The notes under the pieces: model-generated
Seen by the model: the letters and a program-made list of their open reading frames with translations, nothing else
The model's database searches: none
Told to the model about the DNA's origin: nothing
Part shown: in pieces, positions 31,640 to 39,652 of the stretch
Layout of the letters: each line of letters starts with the position of its first letter
How positions within the stretch are numbered: the stretch's first letter is position 1
Position numbers and translations under genes: made by a program
NCBI RefSeq assembly: GCF_009193185.1
Contig: NZ_VUKF01000038.1
Location: forward strand, 1 to 47,359
From: Georgenia thermotolerans
Lineage (GTDB): Bacteria; Actinomycetota; Actinomycetes; Actinomycetales; Actinomycetaceae
Reading direction: 5' to 3'
Length of the DNA: 47,359 bases

Positions 31640-33576
31640 CCCGCCAGCTGCTCGTCCGCACCCTCGTCGTCCTCACCCTGACCACCGGCACCGTCTACGT
31701 CGGGTGGCGGTGGCTGTACTCGGTGAACTGGGAGAACTGGTGGATCGCCGTCCCGCTGGTGGTCGCCGAGACGTACGCCCTCGTCGACGCCTACCTCTTC
31801 GGCCTGACCGTCTGGCGGAGCAAGCGGCGCGGCGAGCCGCCCCGGCCCGACCCCGGCGCCACCGTGGACGTGCTGATCACCACGTACAACGAGCCGGTCG
31901 ACCTGGTCGCCGCGACGGCCGCCGCCGCCCGGCGCATCACCCACCCGCACACCACGTGGATCCTCGACGACGGCGCGCGCCCGGAGATGGCCGCCGCCGC
32001 CGAGCGCCTCGGCGTCGGGTACATCACCCGCACCGAGGGCTGGACGAACCGCCCCCGGCACGCCAAGGCCGGCAACCTCAACAACGCCCTGTTCGCCACC
32101 GAGGGCGAGTTCCTCCTCATCCTCGACGCCGACCAGGTGCCCGACCCGCGCATCCTCGACCGCACCCTCGGCTACTTCACCGACCCGGACGTCGCCCTGG
32201 TGCAGACGCCGCAGTGGTTCACCAACGTCGAGGACGCCGACCCGCTCGGCAGCCAGGCGCCGCTGTTCTACGGGCCGATCCAGCAGGGCAAGGACGGCTG
32301 GAACGCGGCCTTCTTCTGCGGGTCCAACGCCGTGCTGCGCCGCGAGGCCCTCATGCAGCTCGGCGTGGTCGGCTACGTCCGCGAGGTCGAGGCCGGCGTG
32401 CGGGCCGCCCTGCGCGCCGCGGGCCGCATCCTGCGGCGCGCCGCCCGCACCGCCGACCGGTACGGCCCCGGCACGGTGGCCGCCGTCGAGGAGGTGCGCG
32501 CCGCCGTCGCCACCGCCTCCCGCCGGCTCGCCGACGGGGACGACCTGTCCTCGGTCACCTACGACTTCCGCCAAGCCGTCGACGCCGCCTCCCGCCGGCT
32601 CGTCGGCCAGGACTTCGCCGGCATCGAGGCCGACCTCGCGGCGATCGCCGCGCTGCCGGTCGCCGTCGACGACGAGCTCGGGGAGCTGGTGGTCAACGAG
32701 CGGGCCCTCGACCGGCTGGCCGACCGTGAGTTCTCGCCGCTGGGCGCGCTGGAGTCGGTGCGCGCCCTGGTCACGGCGGTGGACGTCGACCGGGGTGACG
32801 AGGCGCAGCCGATGATGCCGATGGCCACCGTGTCGGTCACCGAGGACATGGCCACCTGCATGCGGCTGCACGCCCTCGGCTGGTCGTCGGTGTACCACCA
32901 CGAGATCCTGGCCCACGGCCTGGCCCCGGAGGACCTCGGCACGATGCTCACCCAGCGGCTGCGCTGGGCGCAGGGCACCATCCAGGTGATGCTGCGGGAG
33001 AACCCGCTGGTCCAGCGCGGCCTGTCGCTGGGGCAGCGCCTCATGTACTTCGCGACGATGTGGAGCTACCTGTCGGGGTTCGCCGCGGTGGTCTTCATGG
33101 TCGCGCCGGTGCTGTACCTGTGCTTCGGCGTCCTGCCGGTCAACGCCTACGGCATGGAGTTCCTCGAGCGCTTCGTGCCGTACATGGTGGTCAACCAGCT
33201 GCTCTTCGCCGCCGTCGGGTACGGGGTGAAGACCTGGCGCGGGCAGCAGTACAGCTTCGCCCTCTTCCCCATCTGGATCCGCGCCTGCTGGACCGCCGCC
33301 GCGAACGTCTTCTGGGGCCGGCCGCTGGGCTTCGCGGTCACGCCGAAGTCCCGCCAAGGCGGGGACGCCTTCCCGTGGCGGCTGGTCCTGCCCCAACTGC
33401 TCGCCTGCACCGCGCTCGTGATCGCGTGCGTGGTCGGCGTGGTCCGGCTGTGGACCGGCGCGGCGAGCAGCATCATCGGCACCGGCGTGAACGTCGCGTG
33501 GGTCGCCTACGACCTCGTGATCATGAGCGTGGTCTTCCGGGCCGCGCTCTACCGCCCCGCACCAGCCCACAACTAG
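31636..33576 (+). CDS. BcsA-like family 2 glycosyltransferase with large internal insertion
   Basis: A 646-residue membrane synthase. Two N-terminal helices precede the GT-A domain, with VDVLITTYNEP, ILDDGARPE, ILDADQVPDP (DAD 164-166), FFCGSNAVLRREAL (226-239), VTEDMATCMRL (TED 402-404) and TQRLRWAQGT (QRLRW 440-444): all the processive-synthase motifs. At least four membrane segments follow, with LFPIWIRACWTAAANVFWGR as in cellulose synthases. No PilZ domain. Between residues about 244 and 395, where cellulose synthases have a short loop, there are some 150 extra, mostly helical residues rich in Ala and Arg. GTG 31636 overlaps the upstream stop. The polymer (cellulose-like, mixed glucan or other) cannot be told from sequence. 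Confidence 0.9.
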   Translation: MTRQLLVRTLVVLTLTTGTVYVGWRWLYSVNWENWWIAVPLVVAETYALVDAYLFGLTVWRSKRRGEPPRPDPGATVDVLITTYNEPVDLVAATAAAARRITHPHTTWILDDGARPEMAAAAERLGVGYITRTEGWTNRPRHAKAGNLNNALFATEGEFLLILDADQVPDPRILDRTLGYFTDPDVALVQTPQWFTNVEDADPLGSQAPLFYGPIQQGKDGWNAAFFCGSNAVLRREALMQLGVVGYVREVEAGVRAALRAAGRILRRAARTADRYGPGTVAAVEEVRAAVATASRRLADGDDLSSVTYDFRQAVDAASRRLVGQDFAGIEADLAAIAALPVAVDDELGELVVNERALDRLADREFSPLGALESVRALVTAVDVDRGDEAQPMMPMATVSVTEDMATCMRLHALGWSSVYHHEILAHGLAPEDLGTMLTQRLRWAQGTIQVMLRENPLVQRGLSLGQRLMYFATMWSYLSGFAAVVFMVAPVLYLCFGVLPVNAYGMEFLERFVPYMVVNQLLFAAVGYGVKTWRGQQYSFALFPIWIRACWTAAANVFWGRPLGFAVTPKSRQGGDAFPWRLVLPQLLACTALVIACVVGVVRLWTGAASSIIGTGVNVAWVAYDLVIMSVVFRAALYRPAPAHN

Positions 33577-33584
33577 GAGGCCTG

Positions 33585-33917
33585 ATGGAGATCGACACGC
33601 AGCAGCGCGACGGGGTGGCCGTCGTGGCCTGCACCGGCAGGCTCAACATGGTCACCTCGCCGCACCTGCGCGGCGAGCTCCGCTCGACGGTCGAGGCGGG
33701 CACGAGCCGCGTCGTCGTCGACCTGAGCGAGACGAGCTTCATCGACTCCTCGGGCCTCGGCGCCCTCATCGGCGGCCTCAAGGAGGCGCGCCAGGCGGGC
33801 GGGGACCTGCGCATCGCGGGACCCGGCCAGCAGATCCTCACCGTCCTGCGGCTGACCAACCTCGACAAGGTGCTGCGCCCCTACCCCACCGTCGAGGAGG
33901 CCCTTCGTGGCTGGTGA
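33585..33917 (+). CDS. STAS-domain anti-sigma-factor antagonist (RsbV/SpoIIAA-like)
   Basis: A 110-residue single-domain STAS protein. It shows VAVVACTGRLNMVTSPHLRG, VVVDLSETSFIDSSGLGALI with the phospho-acceptor serine at 55 or 56, and the terminal VLRLTNLDKVLRPYPTVEEA. AGGAGG lies 6 nt before ATG 33585, which is 8 nt after the glycosyltransferase stop. It overlaps the RsbW-like gene by 11 nt. It should bind that kinase when dephosphorylated by the PP2C protein. Confidence 0.94.
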   Translation: MEIDTQQRDGVAVVACTGRLNMVTSPHLRGELRSTVEAGTSRVVVDLSETSFIDSSGLGALIGGLKEARQAGGDLRIAGPGQQILTVLRLTNLDKVLRPYPTVEEALRGW

Positions 33918-34311
33918 GTACCTCCTCGAGGGACTCGCGGTCCCGGAGTCGCTCTCGGACCTGCACGACCTCCTCGAGCGCGTCGCCGCGGACCACCCCG
34001 ACGTCGACCCCGGCGACCTCATGATGTTCGAGACCGCGGTCATCGAGGTCGCGGGCAACGTCGTCGAGCACGGCCGCCCGCACGGCAAGGTGCTCTACAC
34101 CTTCCGGCTGCGGGTCCTGCCCGACCGGGTCGAGGCACGGCTGCGGGAGGCGAGCCAGGCGGTGGCCCCGGACGTCGTCGCGGCCGAGATGCCCGACCCG
34201 CTCGCCGAGGACGGCCGCGGCCTCGCGCTGTCCCGGGCGATGCTCGACGAGCTGCGCTACGAGCGGATCGGCGACGCGAACGTCTGGACGCTCGTCCGGC
34301 GGCTGGGCTGA
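33907..34311 (+). CDS. RsbW-like ATP-binding (HATPase) protein
   Basis: A 134-residue GHKL-fold protein of the RsbW/SpoIIAB class. The N-box is MFETAVIEVAGNVVEHGRP (Glu47, Asn51) and the C-terminal G2-like loop is EDGRGLALSRAMLDEL. The usual G1 motif (Asp-X-Gly) is replaced by REASQAVAP (Glu81, Ser83), so ATP hydrolysis or phosphotransfer may be weakened. GTG 33907 lies inside the STAS gene, so production should be stoichiometric with it. No sigma factor gene is adjacent; its partner may be elsewhere, or the target may be the synthase itself. Confidence 0.88.
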   Translation: MAGEYLLEGLAVPESLSDLHDLLERVAADHPDVDPGDLMMFETAVIEVAGNVVEHGRPHGKVLYTFRLRVLPDRVEARLREASQAVAPDVVAAEMPDPLAEDGRGLALSRAMLDELRYERIGDANVWTLVRRLG

Positions 34312-34319
34312 GGCCGGCC

Positions 34320-34346
34320 CCCGCCCGCCGCCCGGCGGGGCGGGCT
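34320..34346. terminator. GC-rich hairpin between convergent genes
   Basis: A GC-only inverted repeat (CCGCCCGCC opposite GGCGGGGCGGG) occupies the 34-bp gap between the RsbW-like stop and the methyltransferase stop. Probably a bidirectional terminator; several pairing registers are possible. Confidence 0.5.
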
Positions 34347-35362
34347 CACCCCCGGCGCCGCCCGGTCACCGCGTGGAGCGGGTCGCCGGGGGTCAGGCGG
34401 CGCGCGCCGGTCACCTCCAGCCCGGCCGCGGCGAGGTAGCCGGCCAGGTCCCGGGCCGTGGGCAGGGACATCTCGCCCTCCTGGGCGCGCAGCAGCAGGT
34501 CGAAGTGGCGGCTGAACGCGCTCGGCTCGGCGACGGTGGAGACCACCATGACCGTCCCGCCCGGGCGCACCAGGGCCGCGACGTCGTGGAGGAAGTCGGA
34601 CCGCTCCGCCGCGGGCAGGTAGTAGACGACGTTGGCGAGCAGCGCGAGGTCCACCGGGCCGCCGAGCCGGGCGGGGTCGGCCAGCAGGCCGCGCACGTCC
34701 ATGGCGAGCACCCGCCCCCGGTCGGCGAGGTCGGCCCGGGCGAGGCGCTCCTGGGCCATGCGGGCGGCGACGGCGTCGACCTCGACGCCGGTGCCCTCGG
34801 CCTCCGGGGCGGCGCGCAGGATGTGCTCGAGGTTGGTGCCGTCCCCGCAGCCGACGTCGAGCACCCGGGCCGGGCGCAGCCGCTCGACCTCGGCCGCGAG
34901 CGCGTCGTGGACCAGGGGCTCGAAGGCCCGCGACAGGCGGGCGATGACGTCCCCGTGCCGGGCGATGTCCGAGCGAGCCGGGCCGCCGCGCAGCTGGACC
35001 GGCAGGTCGCGGTACAGGCCGGTGTGGTAGCCGCTGAACCCCTCGTAGGCGGCGCGGACGACGTCGTCGGCGAGCACGGCCCGGCCCCGGCGGGTCAGCC
35101 GGTGCCCGGCCGGACCGCTGCGCACGAGCCGCCCCGCCTCGAGCGCCTCGAGGAACGCCTCGAGCAGCCGGACGTCGGTGACCGCGAGGGTGTCGGCCAG
35201 CGCCGCCGTCGTGCGCGGCTCGACCAAGGCGTCGAGCACCCCGGACTCCAGCGCGGCGCCGACGGTGGCCACGCGGATCGCCGCCTGGCCGTCGCGCAGG
35301 CTGCGCAGCCGCTCGGGCAGGCTGCCGGCGAGGGCCAGCTTGACGGCGCTGCGTGGTCTCAT
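34346..35362 (-). CDS. SAM-dependent methyltransferase with winged-helix N-terminus
   Basis: A 338-residue class I methyltransferase. Residues 1-110 look like the winged-helix dimerisation region of O-methyltransferases (AAIRVATVGAALESGVLDAL, TRRGRAVLADD). The catalytic fold has motif I as VLDVGCGDGTNLEHIL, then TGVEVDAVAARMAQERL, VDLALLANVVYYLP, and RPGGTVMVVSTV. The ATG at 35362 is used; an in-frame GTG three codons earlier is possible. No biosynthetic neighbours reveal the acceptor, which may be a small hydroxylated molecule. Confidence 0.87.
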   Translation of the reverse strand: MRPRSAVKLALAGSLPERLRSLRDGQAAIRVATVGAALESGVLDALVEPRTTAALADTLAVTDVRLLEAFLEALEAGRLVRSGPAGHRLTRRGRAVLADDVVRAAYEGFSGYHTGLYRDLPVQLRGGPARSDIARHGDVIARLSRAFEPLVHDALAAEVERLRPARVLDVGCGDGTNLEHILRAAPEAEGTGVEVDAVAARMAQERLARADLADRGRVLAMDVRGLLADPARLGGPVDLALLANVVYYLPAAERSDFLHDVAALVRPGGTVMVVSTVAEPSAFSRHFDLLLRAQEGEMSLPTARDLAGYLAAAGLEVTGARRLTPGDPLHAVTGRRRG

Positions 35363-35560
35363 GCCCCTCACGCTCCCGTGGTGGATGGGCCGGTTGTGCC
35401 CGGGGCACCAGGGTGGCGGGTGGACGGCGTCCGGTCCAGCCCGGGGCGGGGCGGGCGGCCGCCGGGCCAGGCGTGGGCCGCCAGGCCCTGGCGCCGGCCG
35501 ACGGTGGCCGCCATGCTGGCACCACCGGACCATGGGGGTCCGGCAGCACGGGAGGTCACG

Positions 35561-35788
35561 GTGGACAGGAAGCGGATCACGTGGGCGGAGCTCAGCGGCG
35601 GGCAGCGGGCGGCCCTGGTGGCGCTCGGTGCGGTCGAGGTGGCGCTGGCGGCGGCGGCGTGGACGGACCTGGCCCGGCGCCCGGCCGATGCGGTCAACGG
35701 CCGCAAGTCCCTGTGGGCCGCGGCGATCGCGGTGAACATCGTCGGGCCGCTGTCCTACTTCAAGTGGGGCCGGCGCACCGCGCAGTAG
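35561..35788 (+). CDS. small membrane protein with PLDc_N-like pattern
   Basis: A 75-residue protein with two hydrophobic segments (AALVALGAVEVALAAAAW and SLWAAAIAVNIVGPLSYF) ending in KWGRRTAQ. The second segment with its GPLSYFKWGR ending resembles the short PLDc_N domain of actinobacterial membrane proteins. GTG 35561 follows GGAGG at about 5 nt. It lies immediately before an ABC exporter operon and may be cotranscribed. No function assignable. Confidence 0.75.
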   Translation: MDRKRITWAELSGGQRAALVALGAVEVALAAAAWTDLARRPADAVNGRKSLWAAAIAVNIVGPLSYFKWGRRTAQ

Positions 35789-35800
35789 CGGGTGCCTGAG

Positions 35801-36544
35801 ATGGGCGCGGCCGTCGAGGTCCGCGGCCTGCGCGTGGTCCGCGGCCGCACGACGGCGCTCGCCGGCGTCGACCTGGACGTCGCCGCCGGCACGGTGACCG
35901 GGCTGCTCGGCCCCTCCGGCTCGGGCAAGACCACGCTCATGCGCTGCGTGCTCGGCGTCCAGCGGGTCGCCGCCGGGCGCGTGACGGTGCTGGGCCGGCC
36001 GGCCGGGAGCCGGGAGCTGCGCCGGCGGATCGGGTACGTCACCCAGGCGCCGAGCGTCTACCCCGACCTCACGGCCGAGGAGAACCTGCGCTACTTCGCG
36101 CGCGTCCTCGGCGTGGACCGCCGCGCCCGCGGGGTGACGACGGTGGCGGAGGCGCTCGACGTCGTCGGCCTCGCCGCGCAGCGCCGCCAGCTCGTCGGGA
36201 CCCTCTCGGGCGGGCAGCTGTCCCGGGTCTCCCTCGCCGCCGCCCTGCTCGGCTCCCCCGAGCTGCTCGTGCTCGACGAGCCCACCGTGGGCCTGGACCC
36301 GGTGCTGCGCGAGTCGCTGTGGGCGACCTTCCGGGAGATCGCCGGAACGGGCACGACCCTGCTCGTCTCCTCCCACGTCATGGACGAGGCGGCGCGCTGC
36401 GACGAGCTGGTCCTGCTCCGGGCGGGCCACATCCTGGCCCGCACCACCTTGCCCGAGCTGCTCCGGCGCACCGGCGAGCGCGACGGCGAGCGCGCCTTCC
36501 TCCGCCTCGTGCGGGACGCCGCCCCGGTCCGGGAGCTGCCGTGA
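35801..36544 (+). CDS. ABC-2 type exporter ATP-binding protein
   Basis: A 247-residue ATPase with Walker A GPSGSGKTTL, Q-loop YVTQAPSVY, signature LSGGQLSRVSLAAALL, Walker B LLVLDEPTVGLDP, and H-loop VSSHVMDEA. This pattern fits DrrA/NatA-like exporters. ATG 35801 is preferred; GTG 35792 adds three residues. Its stop overlaps the permease GTG by four bases. Substrate (drug, lipid or peptide) unknown. Confidence 0.92.
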   Translation: MGAAVEVRGLRVVRGRTTALAGVDLDVAAGTVTGLLGPSGSGKTTLMRCVLGVQRVAAGRVTVLGRPAGSRELRRRIGYVTQAPSVYPDLTAEENLRYFARVLGVDRRARGVTTVAEALDVVGLAAQRRQLVGTLSGGQLSRVSLAAALLGSPELLVLDEPTVGLDPVLRESLWATFREIAGTGTTLLVSSHVMDEAARCDELVLLRAGHILARTTLPELLRRTGERDGERAFLRLVRDAAPVRELP

Positions 36545-37257
36545 TCGCCACCGCCCACCGGGTGCTGCTCCAGCTGCGCCACGACCCGCGCACCGTCGGG
36601 ATGATCCTCGTCGTCCCCTGCGTGCTCCTGACCCTGCTGTGGTGGATCTACGACGAGGGCGGCCCCATCTTCCAGCGGATCGGCCCGGCGCTGCTGGCGC
36701 TGTTCCCGGTCATCATCATGTTCCTCATCACCTCCATCACCACGCTGCGCGAGCGGCGCTCGGGCACGCTGGAGCGCCTGCTCACCCTGCCGCTGGGCAA
36801 GGTGCCCTTCCTGCTCGGCTACGCCCTCGCCTTCGCCGTCGTCGCCGTGGTCCAGGCGCTGGTGGCCTGCGCGCTGATGCTCGGGCCCCTCGGCCTGGAG
36901 GTCGCCGGGCCGTGGGGGGCGCTGGTCCTGGTCGCGGTGCTCGACTCGCTCCTCGCCGTCGCGCTGGGGCTGTTCGTCTCCGCGTTCGCCAGCTCGGAGT
37001 TCCAGGCGGTGCAGTTCATGCCCGCGATCGTGCTGCCGCAGCTCCTGCTGTGCGGGCTGCTCGTGCCCCGCGCGCAGCTGCCGCCGGTGCTCGAGTACGT
37101 CTCGGACGTGCTGCCTCTGTCCTACGCCGTGGACGCGATGAACGAGGTGTCCGGGCAGGCGAGCCCGGACCTGGCGCTGCCGGTGGCGGTGCTGGCGGGG
37201 TTCATCGTCGCGGTCCTCCTGCTCGGCGCCGCCACCTTGCGTCGACGCACCCCCTGA
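36541..37257 (+). CDS. ABC-2 type transporter permease
   Basis: A 238-residue membrane protein with six hydrophobic segments (first MILVVPCVLLTLLWWIY, last LAGFIVAVLLLGAATL). It carries the ABC-2 family stretch TTLRERRSGTLERLLTLPLG between segments 2 and 3 and LPLSYAVDAMNEV before the last helix, typical of DrrB-like permeases. GTG 36541 overlaps the ATPase stop. Forms an exporter with the preceding protein. Confidence 0.92.
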   Translation: MIATAHRVLLQLRHDPRTVGMILVVPCVLLTLLWWIYDEGGPIFQRIGPALLALFPVIIMFLITSITTLRERRSGTLERLLTLPLGKVPFLLGYALAFAVVAVVQALVACALMLGPLGLEVAGPWGALVLVAVLDSLLAVALGLFVSAFASSEFQAVQFMPAIVLPQLLLCGLLVPRAQLPPVLEYVSDVLPLSYAVDAMNEVSGQASPDLALPVAVLAGFIVAVLLLGAATLRRRTP

Positions 37258-37329
37258 GGCGGGACCTTCGGCTCTCGTCGGAGGCGGTCGCTTCGGCGAT
37301 CCTGCTGGTGTGACCACCGGAGGTCCACC

Positions 37330-37638
37330 ATGTCCGACATCGGTTCCCACCCCTATCCCGACCCTCTCGGCGACGAGGCCGAGCTGCGCCGTCTGGCCCT
37401 CAAGCGTCTGAAGGCCAAGCGCGACCTCAAGGCGCACGTCCTCGCCTACGTCGCCGTCAACGCCTTCCTCGTCGTGCTCTGGTACATGACGTCGGGCGGC
37501 TTCTTCTGGCCCATCTTCCCGATCCTCGGCTGGGGCATCGGCCTCGCCTTCCACGTCATGGACGTCGTCTCGCCCGAGCCCGGACCCGCCGAGGTCGCGG
37601 CCGAGATGGAACGGCTGCGCCGGCCGAGCGGGGTGTAG
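37330..37638 (+). CDS. 2TM-domain protein
   Basis: A 102-residue protein. A basic amphipathic stretch (LRRLALKRLKAKRDLKAHV) leads into two transmembrane helices (YVAVNAFLVVLWYMTSG and WPIFPILGWGIGLAFHVMDV) with an intervening Gly/Phe turn. This arrangement is that of the 2TM domain found alone or fused to histidine kinases. ATG 37330 follows GGAGG at about 6 nt. Function unknown. Confidence 0.85.
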   Translation: MSDIGSHPYPDPLGDEAELRRLALKRLKAKRDLKAHVLAYVAVNAFLVVLWYMTSGGFFWPIFPILGWGIGLAFHVMDVVSPEPGPAEVAAEMERLRRPSGV

Positions 37639-37677
37639 CGGAACTGCTCGCGGCACGCCGGCCGGCGTCAGGCCGGG

Positions 37678-37724
37678 CCGGCAGCAGGCACGGCAGCAGG
37701 CACGGCAGCAGGCCCGCAGCAGGT
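37678..37724. repeat. 12-bp short tandem repeat
   Basis: About four imperfect copies of GGCAGCAGGCAC in the intergenic gap after the 2TM gene; the last is decayed (GCAGCAGGTCGG). No dyad symmetry. Probably replication slippage. Confidence 0.7.
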
Positions 37725-37777
37725 CGGCCGACGAAAGGCCGTCGCGGGCGCTCGACCTGCGGTTCTAGGCTCGATGC

Positions 37778-38347
37778 ATGGCCACACGCAGCCACGCCGA
37801 GCAGGTCGGCGAGGAGCGGCTCCTCGCCGCCACCGGGCGCACCCGCGAGGGGTGGTACGCGCTGCTCGACGAGGCGGGGGCGCGCGAGTGGGACCACACC
37901 CACATCGCCCGCTGGCTCGGCGGCGAGCACGACGTGGACGCCTGGTGGGCGCAGGGCGTGACGGTGGGCTACGAGCAGTCGCGCGGGCTGCGCGCGCCGG
38001 GCCAGCGCCCCGACGGGACCTACGAGACCACCGTGACGAAGACGCTGCGGGCGACGCTCGCCCAGGCCTGGCCCTACCTCGCCGACGACGACCTGCGCAG
38101 CGAGTGGCTCGACGTCGACTGGCCCGTCATGGGGCTGACCGCGCCGCGGACGGCACGGTTCCGCGGCGACGACGACTCGCGGGTCCTCCTCGCCCTCTCC
38201 GAGCTGCCGCCCGCCCGGGACGGCCGGCCCCGCACCCGCGTGGCCGCCGCCCACACCCGGCTGCGCGACGCCGACGAGGTCGCCGAGACGCGGAAGTTCT
38301 GGAAGGACAGCCTGCAGGCCCTCGCCGGGCTGGTCGAGCAGGAGTGA
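37778..38347 (+). CDS. DUF4287 / SRPBCC-type protein
   Basis: A 189-residue cytoplasmic protein. The N-terminal third (LLAATGRTREGWYALLDEAG, HTHIARWLGGEHDVDAWWAQ, VTVGYEQSRGLR) matches the DUF4287 pattern, whose members share a GRT..W and a WWAQ..TVGYE block. The rest resembles an SRPBCC (AHSA1-like) fold (VTKTLRATLAQAWPYLADDD, RVAAAHTRL, FWKDSLQALAGLV). ATG 37778. No catalytic residues identified; ligand binding is likely but unproven. Confidence 0.85.
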   Translation: MATRSHAEQVGEERLLAATGRTREGWYALLDEAGAREWDHTHIARWLGGEHDVDAWWAQGVTVGYEQSRGLRAPGQRPDGTYETTVTKTLRATLAQAWPYLADDDLRSEWLDVDWPVMGLTAPRTARFRGDDDSRVLLALSELPPARDGRPRTRVAAAHTRLRDADEVAETRKFWKDSLQALAGLVEQE

Positions 38348-38351
38348 CCGC

Positions 38352-38383
38352 CAGTATTCGGGACGGCACCTGCCTGAATGCTG
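38352..38383. promoter_or_regulatory. imperfect dyad ahead of the alpha/beta hydrolase gene
   Basis: CAGTATTCGGG (38352-38362) and CCTGAATGCTG (38373-38383) pair over 11 positions with two G-U pairs and a 10-nt loop. It lies just after the DUF4287 stop and 55 nt before the hydrolase start; it could be a weak terminator or an operator. Confidence 0.35.
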
Positions 38384-38438
38384 AGACCCGATGCCTGAGG
38401 TCCTGACGGACGTCATACCAAACCTTTACCGTGGTCGC

Positions 38439-39203
38439 ATGGAGGTCACGATCACCACGCCGCGCGGCGTCCGGCTGGCCGGGACCTTCGAGCCCGGGCC
38501 TGGGCCGCGCGCGGTGCTCTTCGCGCACGGGTTCCTCTCCGACCGCCACTCCTCGCTGCGCTTCGACATCCTCGCCTCCGCCTACCGCACGGCCGGCTAC
38601 GCCACCTTGCAGTTCGACTTCTCCGGCTGCGGGGCCAGCGACGAGGACGTCGTGACCGTCACCAACGAGATCGAGGACCTGCGCTCCGCCTCCGCCTGGC
38701 TGAGCGAGCAGGGCTACCCGGTCCAGGCGGTCCACGCCCACTCCTTCGGCTCGCTCGCCGCGCTGCGCGGCCAGCCCGCCGACGTCGTCGCCATGGTGGT
38801 GACCGGCGCGCTGACCGGGCCGCTGAACTACCCGTGGGAGCAGATCTTCTCCCCCGGCCAGCTCGACGAGCTCGAGACGCACGGCGTGACCCGCGTGCCC
38901 GACGACAACGAGGCCTCCACCCGGGAGTACTCGGTGATCTCCCGCGAGACCCTCGCCGACTACTCCCTCATCGACCAGCACGAGCTGCTGGGGAAGGTGC
39001 GCGTGCCCGTGCTCTTCCTCTACGGCGAGGCGGACGAGGAGACCGACCTCGTGGCGATGGCCCGCGAGGGCCTCCGGCTCGTGCCCACCCCCGCCCGCCT
39101 GCAGATCGTCACCGGCGCCCAGCACGGCATGAAGGACCGCCTCGACGTCGTCGCCGAGCTGGCGCTGGCCTGGTTCGCCGAGCACCTGCCCAGCGACACC
39201 TGA
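38439..39203 (+). CDS. alpha/beta hydrolase (serine esterase/aminopeptidase S33-like)
   Basis: A 254-residue alpha/beta hydrolase without signal peptide. Seen: oxyanion region VLFAHGFLSDRHSS, FDFSGCGASDEDVVTVT, nucleophile elbow VHAHSFGSLAAL (Ser, with His-X replacing the first Gly of GXSXG), acid region FLYGEADEETDL, and catalytic His in VTGAQHGMKDRL. ATG 38439 is chosen over 38391, whose extra 16 residues cross a promoter-like AT-richer patch. Close homologues act as feruloyl or acyl esterases, but the substrate is unknown. Confidence 0.86.
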   Translation: MEVTITTPRGVRLAGTFEPGPGPRAVLFAHGFLSDRHSSLRFDILASAYRTAGYATLQFDFSGCGASDEDVVTVTNEIEDLRSASAWLSEQGYPVQAVHAHSFGSLAALRGQPADVVAMVVTGALTGPLNYPWEQIFSPGQLDELETHGVTRVPDDNEASTREYSVISRETLADYSLIDQHELLGKVRVPVLFLYGEADEETDLVAMAREGLRLVPTPARLQIVTGAQHGMKDRLDVVAELALAWFAEHLPSDT

Positions 39204-39209
39204 GCGCCG

Positions 39210-39590
39210 CTACGGCGTGACGGTCAGCTCCGAGCGGATGCCGTTGCCGACCATGCCCGGCTTGCACGCCACCTCGTAGGTGCCGGCGGCCAGGTCGACG
39301 GCGACGTTGGCGCCCGTGCCGGGACCGATGTTCTCCTTCTCGGTGACCACCTTGTCGCCCGCGTAGACGTAGACTTCGGTGACCTCCTTGCCCGAGTTGG
39401 TGATCGCGAACGTGGTCCGGCCGGCCGGGACCGTGGCGGTGGAGAGCTTGCAGGCGGAGTCGGAGGCCGTCACCTGGATCGTGCCCGCGGCGGACGACGC
39501 CGCGCCGGTGGCCCCCTGGTCGGAGGAGCAGGCCCCCAGGGCCAGGAGCGGCAGCGCCGCCAGGACCGGCAGCAGACGACGAATGGGCAC
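39210..39590 (-). CDS. EfeO-like cupredoxin lipoprotein, single domain
   Basis: A 126-residue exported lipoprotein with lipobox LLALGAC (Cys20) after a short basic head, a Ser/Ala-rich linker, then one cupredoxin-like beta-sandwich (IQVTASDSACKLSTATVPAG, TFAITNSGKEVTEVYVYAGD, GTYEVACKPGMVGNGIRSEL). This is the N-terminal domain of EfeO; the M75 peptidase-like domain that follows in full-length EfeO is absent, and the gene ends cleanly. GTG 39590 has AGGAG upstream. It lies 62 nt after efeU, so it probably serves as that permease's periplasmic iron or electron partner. Confidence 0.86.
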   Translation of the reverse strand: MPIRRLLPVLAALPLLALGACSSDQGATGAASSAAGTIQVTASDSACKLSTATVPAGRTTFAITNSGKEVTEVYVYAGDKVVTEKENIGPGTGANVAVDLAAGTYEVACKPGMVGNGIRSELTVTP

Positions 39591-39652
39591 GTGGTCTCCT
39601 CGAAAGGGTCGGGCGGGGCCGGCGCGGGGCGGCTGCGGCCCGCGCGGACGGG

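Noticed and set aside
34373-35788. One long plus-strand gene covering the methyltransferase region and the small membrane protein
   Set aside because: Only the last 75 codons look coding, with their own GGAGG and GTG start; the rest is antisense to the methyltransferase.
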